The notes beneath the pieces were generated by a model, which searched no databases, was not told the origin of the DNA, and saw only the letters and a list, made by a program, of their open reading frames with translations. A stretch of DNA of 64,000 nucleotides, taken from Dyadobacter sp. 676 (GTDB lineage Bacteria; Bacteroidota; Bacteroidia; Cytophagales; Spirosomataceae). The DNA lies in NCBI RefSeq assembly GCF_040448675.1, contig NZ_CP159289.1, positions 5,749,001 through 5,813,000 of the forward strand, written 5' to 3'. The number at the start of each line of letters is the position of its first letter. The stretch's first letter is position 1. This document shows, in pieces, positions 63,240-64,000 of this stretch. A program made the translations under genes and the position numbers.

Positions 63240-64000
63240 ATGCCCATGTACAAAACCCTGGCCTGTCTCGGCCTGCTTTTTTTCGGTGGTAGCCCGTCTG
63301 TCGCACAGGACGGCCCGGTTTCTCCGTCCGCAATGCGGGAAGATTTTCAGTTTATCCGCCGTCAGTTGTTTCAGGCCCACGCCAATCCCTTTTCCCGATT
63401 ATCCAGGGAAAGATACGAGGCTTACCTGGACTCCCTGGAAGCCGGGCTGACCGCGCCGCTGCCGGTTGCGGATTTCCGCGAAAAAGCAACCCTGGCCCTG
63501 CTCCCTCTGGGCGACGAGCATGCGGCCGTTTCCTCGGGCAAGGCAGCAGCGGGGCACAAAGCTCCCGCCTGGGCCGACAGCGTGGCGACCAATATCAGCT
63601 ACCGCCGGCAGGGCAATACCGGCTACATTTTCGCCCGGTCGTTCGCAACAAGAGGAAACGCGGACCTGGCTGTGTATCAACGTTGTATCGACAGTATTTT
63701 CGCCATGGTCTGGCGGGATGGCATAATGCGCCTGGCGATCGACGTGAGCAGCAACGATGGCGGGGCGTCGGCCGTTGGTAATATGCTCATCAGCCATTTT
63801 CACCCGAAGCCTTACCGGACCTATTCGATGAACTGGAAGCGGAGCGACGAGTACCTTGCCCGGCTGACTTCCTGGGGATTCACCGACGAAACCTACCGGA
63901 AGGCTGCCCCTGGGGAGATATTGCGTTATCCTTCCCGCACCGTCACGCCCGAAAAGACGTCCGGGCCTTTCAAGGGAAAAGTGATCGTGATTATCGGGCC
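63240..64000 (+). CDS. S41-type protease, cut by window edge
   Basis: A frame from ATG 63240 (or 63246) runs off the right edge, 253 residues so far. Signal peptide ends SPSVAQ. The N-terminal region DFQFIRRQLFQAHANPFSR and later DVSSNDGGASAVGNMLISHF and FKGKVIVIIG fit the beta-strand and loop pattern of S41 (tail-specific/interphotoreceptor-retinoid-binding-like) peptidases. The catalytic serine lies beyond the edge. It is 91 bases after the regulator and may be under its control. Confidence 0.72.
   Translation, partial: MPMYKTLACLGLLFFGGSPSVAQDGPVSPSAMREDFQFIRRQLFQAHANPFSRLSRERYEAYLDSLEAGLTAPLPVADFREKATLALLPLGDEHAAVSSGKAAAGHKAPAWADSVATNISYRRQGNTGYIFARSFATRGNADLAVYQRCIDSIFAMVWRDGIMRLAIDVSSNDGGASAVGNMLISHFHPKPYRTYSMNWKRSDEYLARLTSWGFTDETYRKAAPGEILRYPSRTVTPEKTSGPFKGKVIVIIG

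Noticed and set aside
1..64000. tRNA, rRNA, riboswitch, CRISPR, integrase or insertion sequence
   Set aside because: I looked for the usual sequence hallmarks by eye and found none; weak structural RNAs could be missed without a covariance search.

Overview
The window reads as a chromosomal segment of a Bacteroidota bacterium, most likely a cytophagal relative of Dyadobacter or Spirosoma. The reasons are paired SusC/SusD outer-membrane genes, ECF sigma/FecR regulation, several secreted proteins with type IX secretion (T9SS) C-terminal sorting domains, beta-propeller sensor kinases, and promoters of the Bacteroidota type (TTTG, about 18-19 bases, then TAnnTTTG). The genus is an inference. I saw no rRNA, tRNA, CRISPR array, phage block or insertion sequence.

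Layout. 1-6.6 kb: an HxlR regulator with a redox/detoxification group (frameshifted old-yellow-enzyme reductase, DoxX, DUF1259), then a thioredoxin-like lipoprotein, a Crp/Fnr regulator and an epoxide hydrolase. 6.8-14.9 kb: exported catabolic proteins, namely a Tat-exported unknown, an M19 dipeptidase, an interrupted esterase, and a 1307-residue fusion of SGNH-like, beta-propeller, HEAT-like and blue-copper modules. 15-24 kb: a TonB-dependent siderophore-type receptor, a propeller histidine kinase with its NarL-type regulator, and a large T9SS surface protein. 24.3-27.4 kb: glutamate dehydrogenase, DUF72 and an XRE-cupin regulator. 27.7-38.4 kb: a seven-gene operon (SusC, SusD, GH39, sugar-acid dehydratase, SDR, AraD1-like FAH enzyme, MFS transporter) that looks like uptake, cleavage and non-phosphorylative breakdown of a glycan sugar. 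38.4-42.5 kb: BlaI/M56 unit with two clear operators, plus a truncated phosphoesterase. 42.7-49.7 kb: ECF sigma, FecR, STN-type SusC (frameshifted) and SusD, a trans-envelope signalling uptake system. 50-58.6 kb: an orphan response regulator, T9SS cargo, an S74 fibre-like protein, two membrane-tethered HhH proteins with an OmpA protein, a Calx-beta T9SS protein and a lipoprotein. 58.9-64 kb: a globin-like protein lacking the heme-binding histidine, in an operon with a LytS-type propeller kinase and its LytTR regulator, then an S41 protease cut by the window edge.

Three genes carry one-base insertions, all in homopolymer runs (C7, T6, G6), and a fourth has an in-frame stop explainable by two compensating homopolymer changes. 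This suggests residual sequencing error as much as true pseudogenes. The most novel-looking units are the apo-globin/two-component operon, the OmpA plus twin membrane HhH cluster, and the 1307-residue fusion.
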